From: Chryseobacterium pennipullorum
GTDB taxonomy: Bacteria; Bacteroidota; Bacteroidia; Flavobacteriales; Weeksellaceae
Direction of reading: 5' to 3'
Length of the DNA: 54,575 bases
NCBI RefSeq assembly: GCF_003384725.1
Contig: NZ_QNVV01000026.1
Span: 1 to 54,575, forward strand
Under the pieces are notes generated by a model that made no database searches, had not been told where the DNA came from, and saw nothing but the letters and a program-made list of their open reading frames with translations. The position numbers were made by a program, and so were the translations under genes. Of the stretch, positions 7,883-17,478 are shown piece after piece. Position 1 is the stretch's first letter. Every line of letters begins with the position of its first letter.

Positions 7883-9364
7883 ATGAAAATAATAGTTTTG
7901 AATGTCCTTTTTGTGCTGACGTCAGCGACCGCCTGTACACAGGAAAAAAAAGATCCTGCCCCAGGGGGTTCCTTACAAAACAGGTTCGTCAATAATGTTC
8001 CGTTTTTAACGAAGCAGAACGATTTTGTCTATGTGGATAAAGCAAGCCTGAAACCTGTTACGAATCAAAAATTCAAAAGCGCATCAGTCTATACTTCTAC
8101 AGGTTTTGCTGTGGTTGAAAATGAAAAAAACGAATACGCCGTCATTGGTGGAGGCGGAAAAACAGTTTTGAAATTTTCTGCAAGTCCTATCAGTTTAAAC
8201 GTGGTCAACGGATTGACCTTTTATAAAAAAGATATTGAATACGAAAAGAAAATGCCTGCCTGGAAATGGGAATGGAATATCTTAGGCGGCGACATTAAAA
8301 AAGAACAGACCTATCATAACATAGAGATTGGAGTATTAGAAACCAATCAGATCCTACTTCATAAGGATATTCCTTATCTGGAGGATAATTATTATCTGAA
8401 CTTTGTTTCTGTAGATGATCACCATGTTTTCTGGAATGGAAGTCTGTATGAAATCAAAAAAGGACACTTAACTAAGACTGAATACAATATTGTTGAACTA
8501 TTGGAAGATAGACGTTTTATCAAATCTTCCAATGCTACTTTTTCAATGTTTAGTCTGGATCAGAAAAAGGCAATTCACACCGGATTAAAAGGTACCGAAA
8601 CACTTTCGATCCGGTTTGGGAATGAAAACATCTTGCTGAAAGAGGTCAATAAAGAACGGTATGATCCGGAAGTTCCCAAGCTTCTTATTGATCGCAAAAC
8701 AGATGATGTGTACCCTTTTCCACAATATGAAAAAATATTTCCAAAGCACATTGCCCAGGCTACACCATCTCAGATCGATTTCATCAAAAAAACTTCGCTG
8801 GTGTATTCTATCACCCATTCACCGTATTTTTTACTGGGTGTCTTTAATTACGATCATGATGTATGGGCGTTTGACTGGCTCTATATCGATACCAAAGGAA
8901 ATGTTACAGAATCCATTGGTCAATATGATTTTAAGGTTTTAGATCAGCTAGGAAATTTGGTTTGGCCTGACAGAAAAATGATTTTGCCTGATCAGTTCAT
9001 TAACAAAAGCTGGAAATTCGGAAAAATAAATTCTTATATGGGCATGGATGACTTATACATTATTCCCATTGAAGATGAAAACCAACTGAGGACAAAAGGA
9101 CTGTGGAACAGGAGTACAAATACATGGGAGATAAAGCCTGAATACCATGAGATCTCAGTTTTAGACCCTGAAAAACAGATCTATGCTCTTCAAAAAGAAA
9201 AAGACGGTCTGTATACCCTTTATGATCATAAGAATAAAAAGAATATCGGATCAAAAGCTTACCAATCCATTAATTCTGAAGGCGGAGTGAGTGTTAAACA
9301 AAATTCAGGAGAAAATCTGTATTACTACATTGATATCTATTCAGGAAAGGAATATAAAGAATGA
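7883..9364 (+). CDS. Putative lipoprotein of unknown function
   Basis: A 493-residue protein from the ATG at 7883 (an in-frame TTG nine bases upstream is less likely). The N-terminus is a lipoprotein-type signal with SATAC and Cys18, then a charged linker (TQEKKDPAPGG). The rest is rich in aromatic and polar residues and in short beta-strand patterns such as YVDKASLKPV and VFWNGSLYEIKKG. This may indicate a repeat-built beta fold, resembling proteins with KWG/DKNF-type repeats, but no motif is clear enough to name. It is the first of four plus-strand genes (7.9-11.0 kb), all small or exported and none recognised. Confidence 0.7.
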   Translation: MKIIVLNVLFVLTSATACTQEKKDPAPGGSLQNRFVNNVPFLTKQNDFVYVDKASLKPVTNQKFKSASVYTSTGFAVVENEKNEYAVIGGGGKTVLKFSASPISLNVVNGLTFYKKDIEYEKKMPAWKWEWNILGGDIKKEQTYHNIEIGVLETNQILLHKDIPYLEDNYYLNFVSVDDHHVFWNGSLYEIKKGHLTKTEYNIVELLEDRRFIKSSNATFSMFSLDQKKAIHTGLKGTETLSIRFGNENILLKEVNKERYDPEVPKLLIDRKTDDVYPFPQYEKIFPKHIAQATPSQIDFIKKTSLVYSITHSPYFLLGVFNYDHDVWAFDWLYIDTKGNVTESIGQYDFKVLDQLGNLVWPDRKMILPDQFINKSWKFGKINSYMGMDDLYIIPIEDENQLRTKGLWNRSTNTWEIKPEYHEISVLDPEKQIYALQKEKDGLYTLYDHKNKKNIGSKAYQSINSEGGVSVKQNSGENLYYYIDIYSGKEYKE

Positions 9365-9447
9365 TTTTATAACTTCCGTTCCCGGCTTTCAAACCTTTCT
9401 GCTTCAACCGTTAGAGGACTCATTTAAACCCATACATTTATTTAAAT

Positions 9448-9669
9448 ATGCTTTCATCCGCAGATTTACATCTCGAAAGATCATTATTGCTCGCTACGCT
9501 AACATTATTTTTAGGAGTAGGCTTTTTATGCACCTTCATTATTTTTATGATTCATTCGGTACAAAATAAAAAGAAAAGCACGATGTATTATCTCCTTCTG
9601 TTTGTGATTTCCGGATTGATTGCAGTAACTTTAATAGTATTTTATTTTTATATAATTTTAATTGAATAG
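9448..9669 (+). CDS. Small two-helix membrane protein, unknown function
   Basis: A 73-residue protein with two hydrophobic segments (about 13-35 and 46-71) separated by a basic loop HSVQNKKKSTMYY. No family recognised. It lies 83 bases past the preceding lipoprotein gene and 93 bases before the next exported protein gene, in the same direction. Confidence 0.45.
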   Translation: MLSSADLHLERSLLLATLTLFLGVGFLCTFIIFMIHSVQNKKKSTMYYLLLFVISGLIAVTLIVFYFYIILIE

Positions 9670-9762
9670 ACCACAGCCTATAGGTCTGGAATCAGCTGCA
9701 TAAAAATACATTAGAATGCATTAAACGTGATGAATCAAATCCTATTGAAAACATTTAAAACG

Positions 9763-10395
9763 ATGACTTTTACAAAACGATGGACTCTTGCCGCTTGTAT
9801 GGTAAGTGCATTCTCTTTTGCACAAATAAGAACAGCAGTATATTTTTCTTCAGATAAAAATTACAGGGAGATTATTGAAGAGGTTGGAAATCCATTACTT
9901 GGAAATCCGGTGATGATTGTACAGTCATTTGTACCCGATCATGGAAGTTACATTTGGTTTCTGAACGAAGGCAAAGCTAAGAATCCAGCTTATTTAGACA
10001 CGATCCCAAAGGACTTATACTCAGGTATTTTTCTTGAGGATCATGGAGGGTTACTTTCAAAAGTAACCTTTAAAGATTTTGCAAAAGGTCTGTCACAGCC
10101 TAGGTATATGATTAACTACTGTGAAGTTGGAGACGCCGATAATGATGGTTTCCCGGAGTTTTATCTTACTTATTTTGAAGAATCAGACGGATTGGATGCC
10201 AAACCACTGAAAGTGATTGTCTACACAAGTTTAAGCAAAGCAACATTTTCAAAATCAAAAATTACCGGTTGGATTCCATTTCAGGAAGAAGATGAGTACC
10301 ATGAGGTAAAGGATGAGAATTTCAAAGTATTGCCTAAAGAAATAAAATTGAAAGCAGAAAAGATATTGAAAGAAGCCAAAAAGGCAATAAACTAA
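9763..10395 (+). CDS. Exported protein with an EF-hand-like calcium loop, unknown function
   Basis: A 210-residue protein from the ATG at 9763, chosen because it starts a proper signal peptide (MTFTKRWTLAACMVSAFSFAQ). In-frame starts at 9727 (GTG) and 9730 (ATG) would add 11-12 residues. The segment GDADNDGFPEFY matches a calcium-binding loop of the VCBS/FG-GAP type (D-x-D-x-D-G-x-x-E). The rest is not recognised; the C-terminus is rich in Lys and Glu. Periplasmic or surface location is inferred. Confidence 0.6.
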   Translation: MTFTKRWTLAACMVSAFSFAQIRTAVYFSSDKNYREIIEEVGNPLLGNPVMIVQSFVPDHGSYIWFLNEGKAKNPAYLDTIPKDLYSGIFLEDHGGLLSKVTFKDFAKGLSQPRYMINYCEVGDADNDGFPEFYLTYFEESDGLDAKPLKVIVYTSLSKATFSKSKITGWIPFQEEDEYHEVKDENFKVLPKEIKLKAEKILKEAKKAIN

Positions 10396-10480
10396 AATTA
10401 CTTAAAAAACCACTGTTATCAGGGATATTTTTATGAAGCAACTTTGAGTACTTTTACCTCGCAAATTTAAAGATAAACGG

Positions 10481-11008
10481 GTGGGAAAGTTTGTGGCTTT
10501 AACATTATTTTTAGCCTTGTCAGGCTGTAAAAGTGATGCTCGAAAAGTGAACATTTCAACCATTTATACCGGGCCAAAAACAGTGGTCAGAGAGATTCCG
10601 GAAACACATAAGATTCATAGATATACGACCCATGAGGAAGTTACAAAACGTTTGGATCCAATGGTTGTAATGGTTTCCAAAAATGATAATACTTTAGCAT
10701 TTCGGATCCAGGGAAATATCAGTTCGGGCGGACTTAGGATGAATCAGATCAGAAAAATCCGTTTTGAAAAAGGAAAACGAACTGGCAATACCCTCACCCT
10801 GAAGTATTATGTTGAGATCAAAAAACGTCCAGGCAAAGAAAGTGCTGATGTCGCGGGATATAACTATACAAAAGATGAGATCTGTAAAATACCGGATGAT
10901 GTTAAAATAATAAAAATTGAACTGTATGAAGACCAGATCGGTGAGCCTTCAGGTTTGCATCCAAAGCTCATCGCCCGGCAAACCTTTAATTTCTTTGCAA
11001 AAATTTAG
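10481..11008 (+). CDS. Putative lipoprotein of unknown function
   Basis: A 175-residue protein that appears to start at GTG. A short signal peptide leads to lipobox LALSGC (Cys16). The mature part is basic and rich in beta-strand patterns. No domain is recognised. It lies 85 bases past the previous exported protein gene in the same direction and closes the group of four exported or membrane genes. Confidence 0.6.
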   Translation: MGKFVALTLFLALSGCKSDARKVNISTIYTGPKTVVREIPETHKIHRYTTHEEVTKRLDPMVVMVSKNDNTLAFRIQGNISSGGLRMNQIRKIRFEKGKRTGNTLTLKYYVEIKKRPGKESADVAGYNYTKDEICKIPDDVKIIKIELYEDQIGEPSGLHPKLIARQTFNFFAKI

Positions 11009-11634
11009 ATGGTAGAATAGTAAACACCCTGATTTACAATATTTAAAAACATTAATTACATAACTTTTATAGCTTTCTTTTTTACTCCTGATACATGAGA
11101 ACTTCTTATTTCGAACAGACACTGCAATATACGTATGGGTAAAAACAATAACAAAATAAAATTGAGTGAAGAAGAAGCTGTAAAAGTCATCGCTGATCCT
11201 GACCGGACTGTCGTTTTACTATAAAATAAAATGCTGCAAAAGACGGTTAATCATACTGTAAACAATACTTATCCTGAAGTATTGAGTGATAACCCCCAAG
11301 CAGGGGAGAACCAGCAAAAGGCATGACTTTCGAAGTGGTGAAAATAAAGATCAGCTGCAGCTCATGAGAAAGTATCATTTTCATTATTATTAATGTACAA
11401 ACTAAGGCAAAGTGTAAGCGGAAAGCACCACGAAATAAAGATAAACCGTTTTGTGGTCTTTGAAATTGGGGAGTTTTGCTAAAGAACCTTTACTAAATGA
11501 TAGGCGAGAAACAGGAGTAACCTCCAACCTCTTTCAAGCTTCCAGCCTTATTCTCCAAAGAACAGGCTTCAGGATAGATTTACTTATATTTGCCTTCTTT
11601 TACCATAATAAAACTTAATAAAGATAAGGATTTG
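11009..11634. other. Non-coding stretch with possible gene remnants
   Basis: About 600 bases upstream of the histidine kinase without an intact gene. It holds two short open frames in a row on the plus strand: 11135-11224 (29 residues, ending DPDRTVVLL) and 11231-11326 (31 residues). A further short frame (MTFEVVKIKISCSS) starts at about 11322. Together they look like a small gene that has decayed by frameshifts, but I cannot name it. Near 11520-11560 is a CT-rich tract (cttccagcc type) resembling the sequence at 15.4-15.5 kb. A promoter box for the kinase gene sits at the right end. Confidence 0.35.
11585..11592 (+). promoter_or_regulatory. Candidate -7 box of the histidine kinase operon
   Basis: TATATTTG, an exact TAnnTTTG match, 43 bases upstream of the ATG at 11635. 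Predicted leader about 35 nucleotides. Confidence 0.5.
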
Positions 11635-13842
11635 ATGCACAGGTTATTAATTGTATTTACTTTGCTTTTTTGTCCGTTTTTTGCTCAGGCACAAGATGTT
11701 TTGAGCACATTAGAAAGAGAATATAACCATGCTTCAGGCAAAACTGCTGAACAGCTGAATCTGGCTCCTAAATATGCTACTGCATTGTTTTTTCACCATC
11801 TAAAATCCAGATCTTATCAGATTTTAGAAACCAATATTTCCCTGGCAGCTAAAGAGCCAGATGGAAAATATTCTACTATTCTGTATGCTGTACAAGCGAT
11901 GAACTACAGGCTCGATAATAAAGAATCTGAATCTTTAAGGAGCCTGGACCTGGCAAAAGCGTATAGTTTAAAGACCAATAATAATGAAGCTAAGGGGTAT
12001 TTTCACTATGCAAAAGGCTGGATCCTGACCCGCAATAATAAAACCATCGACGCGGTTGCTGCTTACCTTAAAGCGATTGAGTACTATGAGAATTCACCCA
12101 CGACTTCTACATTGTACGGGAGATTTGGTAATGTAGCCAAAGAGCTTTCCACTATTTACTCCAATCTTAATGACTATCAGCTCGAAGAAAAATACAGCAA
12201 ACAATTTTTGCTGCTGGCTTCCAGGCAAAATGATCCTAATCTTATCTTTGATTCCTATATGCGGATGGGGTATGTATATGAACAAAAATACGCTCAGAAT
12301 CCATCGAATATAGATTACAGAACCAAAGCAGAGCAATATTATTCCAAGGCCATTACCCTATTCAACAAAAATAAAGAGACTATGGTCAATAAGACCAGCC
12401 TTTCTTATGCCGCTATCAATTTAGCGAACTTATATATTGGTTTTGATAGAGATAAGGCGATGCAGTATGCCCAATTAGCCAGCGCCGTGAGCATTGAAAC
12501 CGGCGATCCTATCCATATTGCTTCTTCATTCGGAATTTTGGCTGAATTGGCCATAGAGGATAAAAATTATGACTTAGCCAAGTCTTACTTTCTGAAAGCT
12601 TCTATGGAAATTGGAAAAAGCCCTGTTCGGGATCATAATATAGAATTATCCCTTCTTGAATCTTTATCTGAGATTAGCGAAAAGCAAGGCAATTATAAAG
12701 AAGCGCTGACCTATTATAAAAGTTATGTAGACCAATACAAAAGCATCTATGATCAGGAAAAACTGGATATTACCAAAAGATTAGAATCACAGTTTGATAA
12801 AGAACGGCAGGAGCAGAAGTATATCAAGCTGCAGCTGGAAAGTGACAAGAAGGCACAGCAGATTAAATTGATCAACATTTTGCGGGCACAGCGTGAGCAG
12901 GTATACAACAATTTAAAGCTTGTAGAAGAAAACCAGAGGGAACGCCTGAAATTTTCAGAACTGGAATCGGAGAAAAAAGAGCAGCAGCTTCGTTTGGCAA
13001 AATTGGAAACCCAACAGAAAAACAACGATATTGTCAACTTTAAAAAGCTGTTGGCCTTTAAAGAAAAGATCAATACCTATTACATTGTCTTTATTGCCAT
13101 CTTCATCGTTTTAATTTTCCTGCTGCTGTATGCGTATAAACAACGGGCAAAGTCGATGAAGCAGAGGGATGAATTGCATGCTCTGGCCATGGAAAAGGAG
13201 AAGCAAAATTCAAAAATATCTACACTTACTGCTTTGCTTGAAGGACAGGAGCAGGAGCGGGGCCGACTAGCACGGGATCTGCACGATGGATTGGGGGGAT
13301 TGCTTTCTGGGACCAAACTGCAATTGTCTTCTTTGGACCCCCATCAATCCGGAGCTCTTGAAGAAGGAATTTCAAAATCGATTAACCAGATTGATGGAGC
13401 TGTAGAAGAACTGAGAAGGGTAGCCCACAACCTCATGCCCGATTTATTAATGAAGTATGGGTTGGAGGTGGCCATTCGCGAGTTTGCTTCCCGCATGTCC
13501 AGTGCAGTGCTGGAGGTCCATACCGAATTCATCAGTTATACGAATTCCATATCAGAGGAAAAGCAATTGATCCTGTACAGGATCATTCAGGAGCTGGTAA
13601 ACAATGCCATAAAACATGCGCAAACTTCCGAAATTATCATCCAGATAAGTGAAGAAGAAAATGTATTGCATCTTACCGTAGAGGACAATGGGAAAGGTTT
13701 TGACCATGCAGGCTTATCGCTTAGAAAAACAGCAGGTTTTCACAATATAGAATCAAGAGTCCAGTTTTTAAAAGGAACAATGAATATCACCTCCGAATTA
13801 AATATTGGTACCAGTATAGAACTTCAAATTCCTATTTTTTAA
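11635..13842 (+). CDS. TPR-domain sensor histidine kinase (NarL-type partner)
   Basis: A 735-residue protein from the ATG at 11635, which starts a signal peptide (MHRLLIVFTLLFCPFFAQAQ). Residues about 25-360 are a periplasmic tetratricopeptide-repeat sensor region. Residues 365-475 form a long charged coiled coil. A single membrane helix lies at about 482-502, followed by a HisKA_3 dimerisation domain with phospho-acceptor His550 in ARDLHDGLGG, and a HATPase domain with N-box ELVNNAIKHA (near 650) and G1 box DNGKGF (near 683). It phosphorylates the response regulator encoded two bases downstream. The signal is unknown; the nearby exported proteins may be its targets, which is inference. Confidence 0.93.
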   Translation: MHRLLIVFTLLFCPFFAQAQDVLSTLEREYNHASGKTAEQLNLAPKYATALFFHHLKSRSYQILETNISLAAKEPDGKYSTILYAVQAMNYRLDNKESESLRSLDLAKAYSLKTNNNEAKGYFHYAKGWILTRNNKTIDAVAAYLKAIEYYENSPTTSTLYGRFGNVAKELSTIYSNLNDYQLEEKYSKQFLLLASRQNDPNLIFDSYMRMGYVYEQKYAQNPSNIDYRTKAEQYYSKAITLFNKNKETMVNKTSLSYAAINLANLYIGFDRDKAMQYAQLASAVSIETGDPIHIASSFGILAELAIEDKNYDLAKSYFLKASMEIGKSPVRDHNIELSLLESLSEISEKQGNYKEALTYYKSYVDQYKSIYDQEKLDITKRLESQFDKERQEQKYIKLQLESDKKAQQIKLINILRAQREQVYNNLKLVEENQRERLKFSELESEKKEQQLRLAKLETQQKNNDIVNFKKLLAFKEKINTYYIVFIAIFIVLIFLLLYAYKQRAKSMKQRDELHALAMEKEKQNSKISTLTALLEGQEQERGRLARDLHDGLGGLLSGTKLQLSSLDPHQSGALEEGISKSINQIDGAVEELRRVAHNLMPDLLMKYGLEVAIREFASRMSSAVLEVHTEFISYTNSISEEKQLILYRIIQELVNNAIKHAQTSEIIIQISEEENVLHLTVEDNGKGFDHAGLSLRKTAGFHNIESRVQFLKGTMNITSELNIGTSIELQIPIF

Positions 13843-13844
13843 CT

Positions 13845-14474
13845 ATGATAAAAGTAGCCATAACAGATGATCATCCGCTTCTATTGGAAGGGCTGAAAAA
13901 TATTTTAGGAAACAGCAGCTCGATAGACGTCGTGGATTGTTTTAAAAATGTTTCGGAAATGAATGCGGGCCTGGCAAAACAGGCGATTGATATTTTGTTG
14001 CTGGACATTAATCTGGCAGATACCAACAGTATAGAACTCATCAGACCATTAAAGAAAAAGTACGATAACCTCCAGATTATTATGCTGAGCGTTCACAATG
14101 AGCTGCCTGTCATTAACAGTACTTTGACGGAAGGTGCTTTAGGATATATTCAGAAAAATGCTTCAGTATCCGAAATCCTTCAGGGCATCAGTACGGTATA
14201 CTCCGGTACGCGTTTTTTATGTTCACAAACCCAATCTGTTTTGGAGAAAAAATCTCCTGACGGGCTCAACCATGTACCGAAATTAACGCGTAGGGAAAAG
14301 GAAATTTTAGCAGAAGCCGCAAAGGGGCTGACTACCAATCAAATGGCAGAAAAGCTTTTTATCAGCCCGCACACCGTAGAAAGTCATCGCAAAAATCTTA
14401 TTGAAAAATTTCAAACCTCCAACCTGAGCTCAGCCATTAAACTGGCCATAGAATACGGCTTGATTATCGAATAA
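13845..14474 (+). CDS. LuxR/NarL family response regulator
   Basis: A 209-residue two-domain regulator. The receiver domain (1-120) has the acidic pair Asp8-Asp9 and phospho-acceptor Asp54 in LLLDINL. The C-terminal domain (about 145-209) is a LuxR-type helix-turn-helix: LTRREKEILAEAAKGLTTNQ and ISPHTVESHRKNL. It starts two bases after the stop of the kinase gene, so the two are translated as a unit. This pairing of a TPR kinase with a NarL-type regulator is common in Bacteroidota. Confidence 0.95.
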   Translation: MIKVAITDDHPLLLEGLKNILGNSSSIDVVDCFKNVSEMNAGLAKQAIDILLLDINLADTNSIELIRPLKKKYDNLQIIMLSVHNELPVINSTLTEGALGYIQKNASVSEILQGISTVYSGTRFLCSQTQSVLEKKSPDGLNHVPKLTRREKEILAEAAKGLTTNQMAEKLFISPHTVESHRKNLIEKFQTSNLSSAIKLAIEYGLIIE

Positions 14475-14487
14475 GACTGAGCATAAA

Positions 14488-14511
14488 GCTTGTCATGGCT
14501 ATATGACAAGC
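14488..14511 (+). terminator. Hairpin directly after the response regulator gene
   Basis: Perfect nine-bp arms GCTTGTCAT and ATGACAAGC around a six-base loop, 14 bases past the stop codon. It lacks a T-run, so it may protect the mRNA end or be a weak terminator. Confidence 0.4.
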
Positions 14512-14647
14512 AGGTATAACTATGCTTTCATAAGGTAGGGTTTAACCGGATTGAAGCTGTTCCGGCCTTTTAACTTTTCTTCCTTACAAGAACTCGGCTC
14601 AATACCATAGTTTTCCGCTCATGATAGAATCCTATACGTATTCATGC

Positions 14648-14683
14648 AAAAAGGTCTGCTTACATCGTAACAGCAGACCTTTT
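14648..14683. terminator. Bidirectional terminator
   Basis: Arms AAAAGGTCTGCT and AGCAGACCTTTT with an 11-base loop and A/T-runs on both sides. It lies between the convergent response regulator gene and the minus-strand exported protein gene. Confidence 0.8.
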
Positions 14684-14716
14684 CTATATAAAATTAAAAA
14701 TTAGGTGTTTGATTAT

Positions 14717-15283
14717 TTAATCTTTGAATCTCAGTGTTCCTTGAAACAGGTTTTTCTTTCCTATTAAATCATATTCATCGTTATACACGGGTTCGTACAT
14801 TAACAGATAAACCCTGCCTTCAAAATCTTTTAAATCGACAGGTTGATCTACCATAACATCATAAAATCTTGTGATCGTACGCGTAGCAGTCCATTGTTTT
14901 AAGTTGCCTTTAGGATTTTTATCGAATCTGTGATCTTTAGCATCAGTATAATACCAATAGGAGGGTGCCTGATCCGTCAATAACAATTCTTTATCCTTGT
15001 TGTATAATTCTTCCGCCATGCCCGTACTTTGAAACCATGGTACCTCGCCATTGTAAAGACCCAGGGCCGCTCCGTAAATATCTTTATTTGTAGTGGCTCC
15101 GATTAAAAAGCCTTCCAGATTGTTAGAGGTAATTTCAAATACAAAAGATGATTTTTTAAGGTCATAGACATCATTCACAGGTTCAATTACTTTTCCGTCT
15201 TGTTTGATAACCACTTTTAGCGATTGTGCGAAAGTCAGAAAGCTGAGCAAACAAAAAAGGAGTGTTAAACTTATTTTTTTCAT
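14717..15283 (-). CDS. Exported protein of unknown function
   Basis: A 188-residue protein with signal peptide MKKISLTLLFCLLSFLTFAQ. The mature part begins with beta-strand-like SLKVVIKQDGKVIEP and later has YWYYTDAKDHRFDKNPKGN and VYLLMYEPVYNDEYDL. No family recognised. Periplasmic or outer-membrane-associated location is likely. It may share a transcript with the lipoprotein gene upstream (15554-16627), but 270 bases separate them. Confidence 0.6.
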   Translation of the reverse strand: MKKISLTLLFCLLSFLTFAQSLKVVIKQDGKVIEPVNDVYDLKKSSFVFEITSNNLEGFLIGATTNKDIYGAALGLYNGEVPWFQSTGMAEELYNKDKELLLTDQAPSYWYYTDAKDHRFDKNPKGNLKQWTATRTITRFYDVMVDQPVDLKDFEGRVYLLMYEPVYNDEYDLIGKKNLFQGTLRFKD

Positions 15284-15553
15284 TGTATATCATTAAATAA
15301 CTGCAGCAAAGATATTGTTCTTTACTCCTTCAAACACTGGCTGATTTCAGGGGTTTTTATGTATCAAAGCTTCCATGCATTCGCTTTTCAATGTTCTTAG
15401 ATAGGTAGGGTATAAAGTATGGATGGAAGTTTGAAACTGGAAGTGGGAAGAACTGTAGCCCGAAGGGAAAGTTTTTCTGGCTCCCGCTCAAAGGACGACC
15501 ACATTAGCTTCCAGCATGCTGCCTACATCTTCCCACTCTCCGCCCTCTCAACG
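15284..15553. repeat. Intergenic stretch with a long-range inverted repeat
   Basis: No gene. AGTGGGAAGA at 15442-15451 and its reverse complement TCTTCCCACT at 15528-15537 form the clearest pair, and CTGGAAG/CTTCCAG lie inside. The tract is richer in G and C than its surroundings and resembles the purine/pyrimidine-rich tract near 11.52-11.56 kb. This suggests a dispersed intergenic repeat family, which I could not confirm from one window. Confidence 0.35.
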
Positions 15554-16627
15554 CTATTCAAGCAGGTTGTCCTTCAACTGAATTTTTATAAATGCCGCTT
15601 TCTGTTGTTTCCCTTTTGCCAAAGCTGAATTGACGGGATATACTTCTGCATAAAAGGTTTTGGTATCTGCCCAGAATGCTTTGGTTTCACCGGCAATTTT
15701 GAAATTGGTAAAGTTGACGTACAGAAGGTTTTCCTGATTATGATCTTGCTCCAGATATCTGCTGATTGCAAAATCACTTCCGGTATCATTATTTGAAGTT
15801 ACATAAGAAATCCATCCTTTGCTTGGGAGAATTTGAGGGTAGCCCCCTGTAAACAGTGCAAAATTTGCTGTAGATTTGACGTTATAAAAAGAATAATATC
15901 TATCGGTGGTTTCTACCGAGGTTTCTTTGAAAACCTCTAATTTCATATAAGGTGAATGACCTGTATATTCATTGGATAGCAACCCATCTTCCGTAGAAAC
16001 ATTCTCATGTTGTGTGATCACGCTTTCTTTTCCATTTTCGATATGTACCCAATTGTTGCCTTGCAGTCGGATCTGGGGATTTTTTACCAGAACTTCATCG
16101 ATGCGATTTTTAGAGGCCGCTTTAAAATCCTGTTCGGAAACTTCTGTTATGGTACCATACTTATCGAATGACTTGTTTTTTAAATCCTGGGTCTCTTTCA
16201 ATATACTGCTTCTGATCTCATAGAGATTCACTCCCTGTAAAGTAAGTTCAGATGCCGGAGTAAATTCTGATTTCAACACAAAAGCTTCGATGCTGTTCGA
16301 AATAGTATTGTTAATGCTGTAATGAATAGAGTAGAAGTCATCAAACTCTTCAAATCCGTAATAATTGTGCAGTTTATTATACGCTACTTTCAGATGTGCT
16401 GCCGCCTTATCCGGAGATACATAAAACAGGATAGAATCTTTCTTGGTAAATAATTGAAACGGGACCTCCTGCACATTCTCGACCCCTTTTATTTTTTTGA
16501 AATCAGCCCATGTTATTGCCTTTTCTATAATAGCAGCTTCAGTTCTTGTTTCTGATGTTTTATTTTGAGGATTGCATCCCACAAAAATTACGGTGGATGA
16601 TACCAGGAATGGATATAATCGTTTCAT
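15554..16627 (-). CDS. Putative lipoprotein of unknown function
   Basis: A 357-residue protein from the ATG at 16627, chosen because it starts a lipoprotein signal peptide with lipobox IFVGC (Cys18); an in-frame start 48 bases upstream would spoil the signal. The mature protein is soluble and mixed alpha/beta, with segments such as YYGFEEFDDFYSIHYSINN and GQSPY-like HSPYMKLEVF. No family recognised. It is divergent from the broken lipoprotein gene at 16784, with about 150 bases between them for promoters. Confidence 0.65.
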   Translation of the reverse strand: MKRLYPFLVSSTVIFVGCNPQNKTSETRTEAAIIEKAITWADFKKIKGVENVQEVPFQLFTKKDSILFYVSPDKAAAHLKVAYNKLHNYYGFEEFDDFYSIHYSINNTISNSIEAFVLKSEFTPASELTLQGVNLYEIRSSILKETQDLKNKSFDKYGTITEVSEQDFKAASKNRIDEVLVKNPQIRLQGNNWVHIENGKESVITQHENVSTEDGLLSNEYTGHSPYMKLEVFKETSVETTDRYYSFYNVKSTANFALFTGGYPQILPSKGWISYVTSNNDTGSDFAISRYLEQDHNQENLLYVNFTNFKIAGETKAFWADTKTFYAEVYPVNSALAKGKQQKAAFIKIQLKDNLLE

Positions 16628-16783
16628 TTTTATATTTTGGACAAAGGTATCAGTATTCGGACCAGCTGCCAACAAAACACCCTTAAATAGGAGAGAAATG
16701 GCTGAAAACAGGGATACATAGAATGGTATATTTTGGACAATTTTACAAAAGAAAAATTAATTGCTGTAAATTTCTTTAAATAA

Positions 16784-17338
16784 ATGAAAAATGTAATAAC
16801 CACAATGATGATCGCTTTGCTGGCTTCGTGTTCACCTCCAGCTGAAAAAAAAATAAATAATGCATCTGATACGGCCGTAAAAAAGGATTCGGTGTCTGCG
16901 CCGGCTTAGGAAAAGAAGAATAGTGTAGAAGCAGATATGCTGTCTGACTTTTCAACGTTGGTACCCATTGATGTATTAAACAGCAAAAGCACAAATACGC
17001 TTGAAAAATATGGGATTGAATTCTCCGGAAATTGTTATTCATGCGATCTGGCGAGCCTATCTGTAACCAGAGATGCCATGATATGGGCCAATGTCTGCGA
17101 TCAGAAAGACTATTTTAAAGTAGTAGATTTCTCATTCTCAGTCGAAGGGAACAAAACCATTATAAAGACACCAGAAAGAACATATACCTTAACTCAGATA
17201 GATAAAACACCTGTCTATGAGCTGGTAATAGAAGGGCAAAAACTGGAACTCAGCCATAAAAGAATCTCCAGATACTTTACAACCAAAAAAGCGTTACCTC
17301 TATTCAAAGAACACGACTGTGGTGATTTCGAAGGATAA
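16784..17338 (+). pseudogene. Lipoprotein gene interrupted by an in-frame TAG
   Basis: From the ATG at 16784 the frame encodes a lipoprotein signal (MKNVITTMMIALLASC) and a linker, then meets TAG at 16907-16909 after 41 codons. The same frame continues open for 142 more codons to the stop at 17338. The downstream part (from Met at 16937) has conserved-looking sequence including CYSCDLASLSVTRD and CDQKDYFKVVDFSF, and would be cytosolic and signal-less alone. A single base change (for example CAG or GAG to TAG) would explain this. I cannot exclude a sequencing error. Function unknown. Confidence 0.7.
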
Positions 17339-17454
17339 CAGCATCTCAGAACCGGAGAAGCTGCAAAAGTTGTGGCAGAAAAAAAATCCCACTGTTTGAG
17401 TATGGCTGGAAATTGAAGCGAAGAAAAAATGCCAATCCATGCAAGTTAATAAAA

Positions 17455-17478
17455 AAACCTCAAAGTAATTTGAGGTTT
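17455..17478 (-). terminator. Rho-independent terminator of the thrS-infC operon
   Basis: Perfect arms AAACCTCAAA and TTTGAGGTTT with a four-base loop, 21 bases past the infC stop codon, with a T-run on the minus strand. It shows that transcription ends after infC and does not continue to rpmI. Confidence 0.8.

Noticed and set aside
9291..9569. Plus-strand open frame of 92 codons overlapping two better frames
   Set aside because: It overlaps the end of the 493-residue lipoprotein gene and the small two-helix protein, and shows no protein-like pattern.
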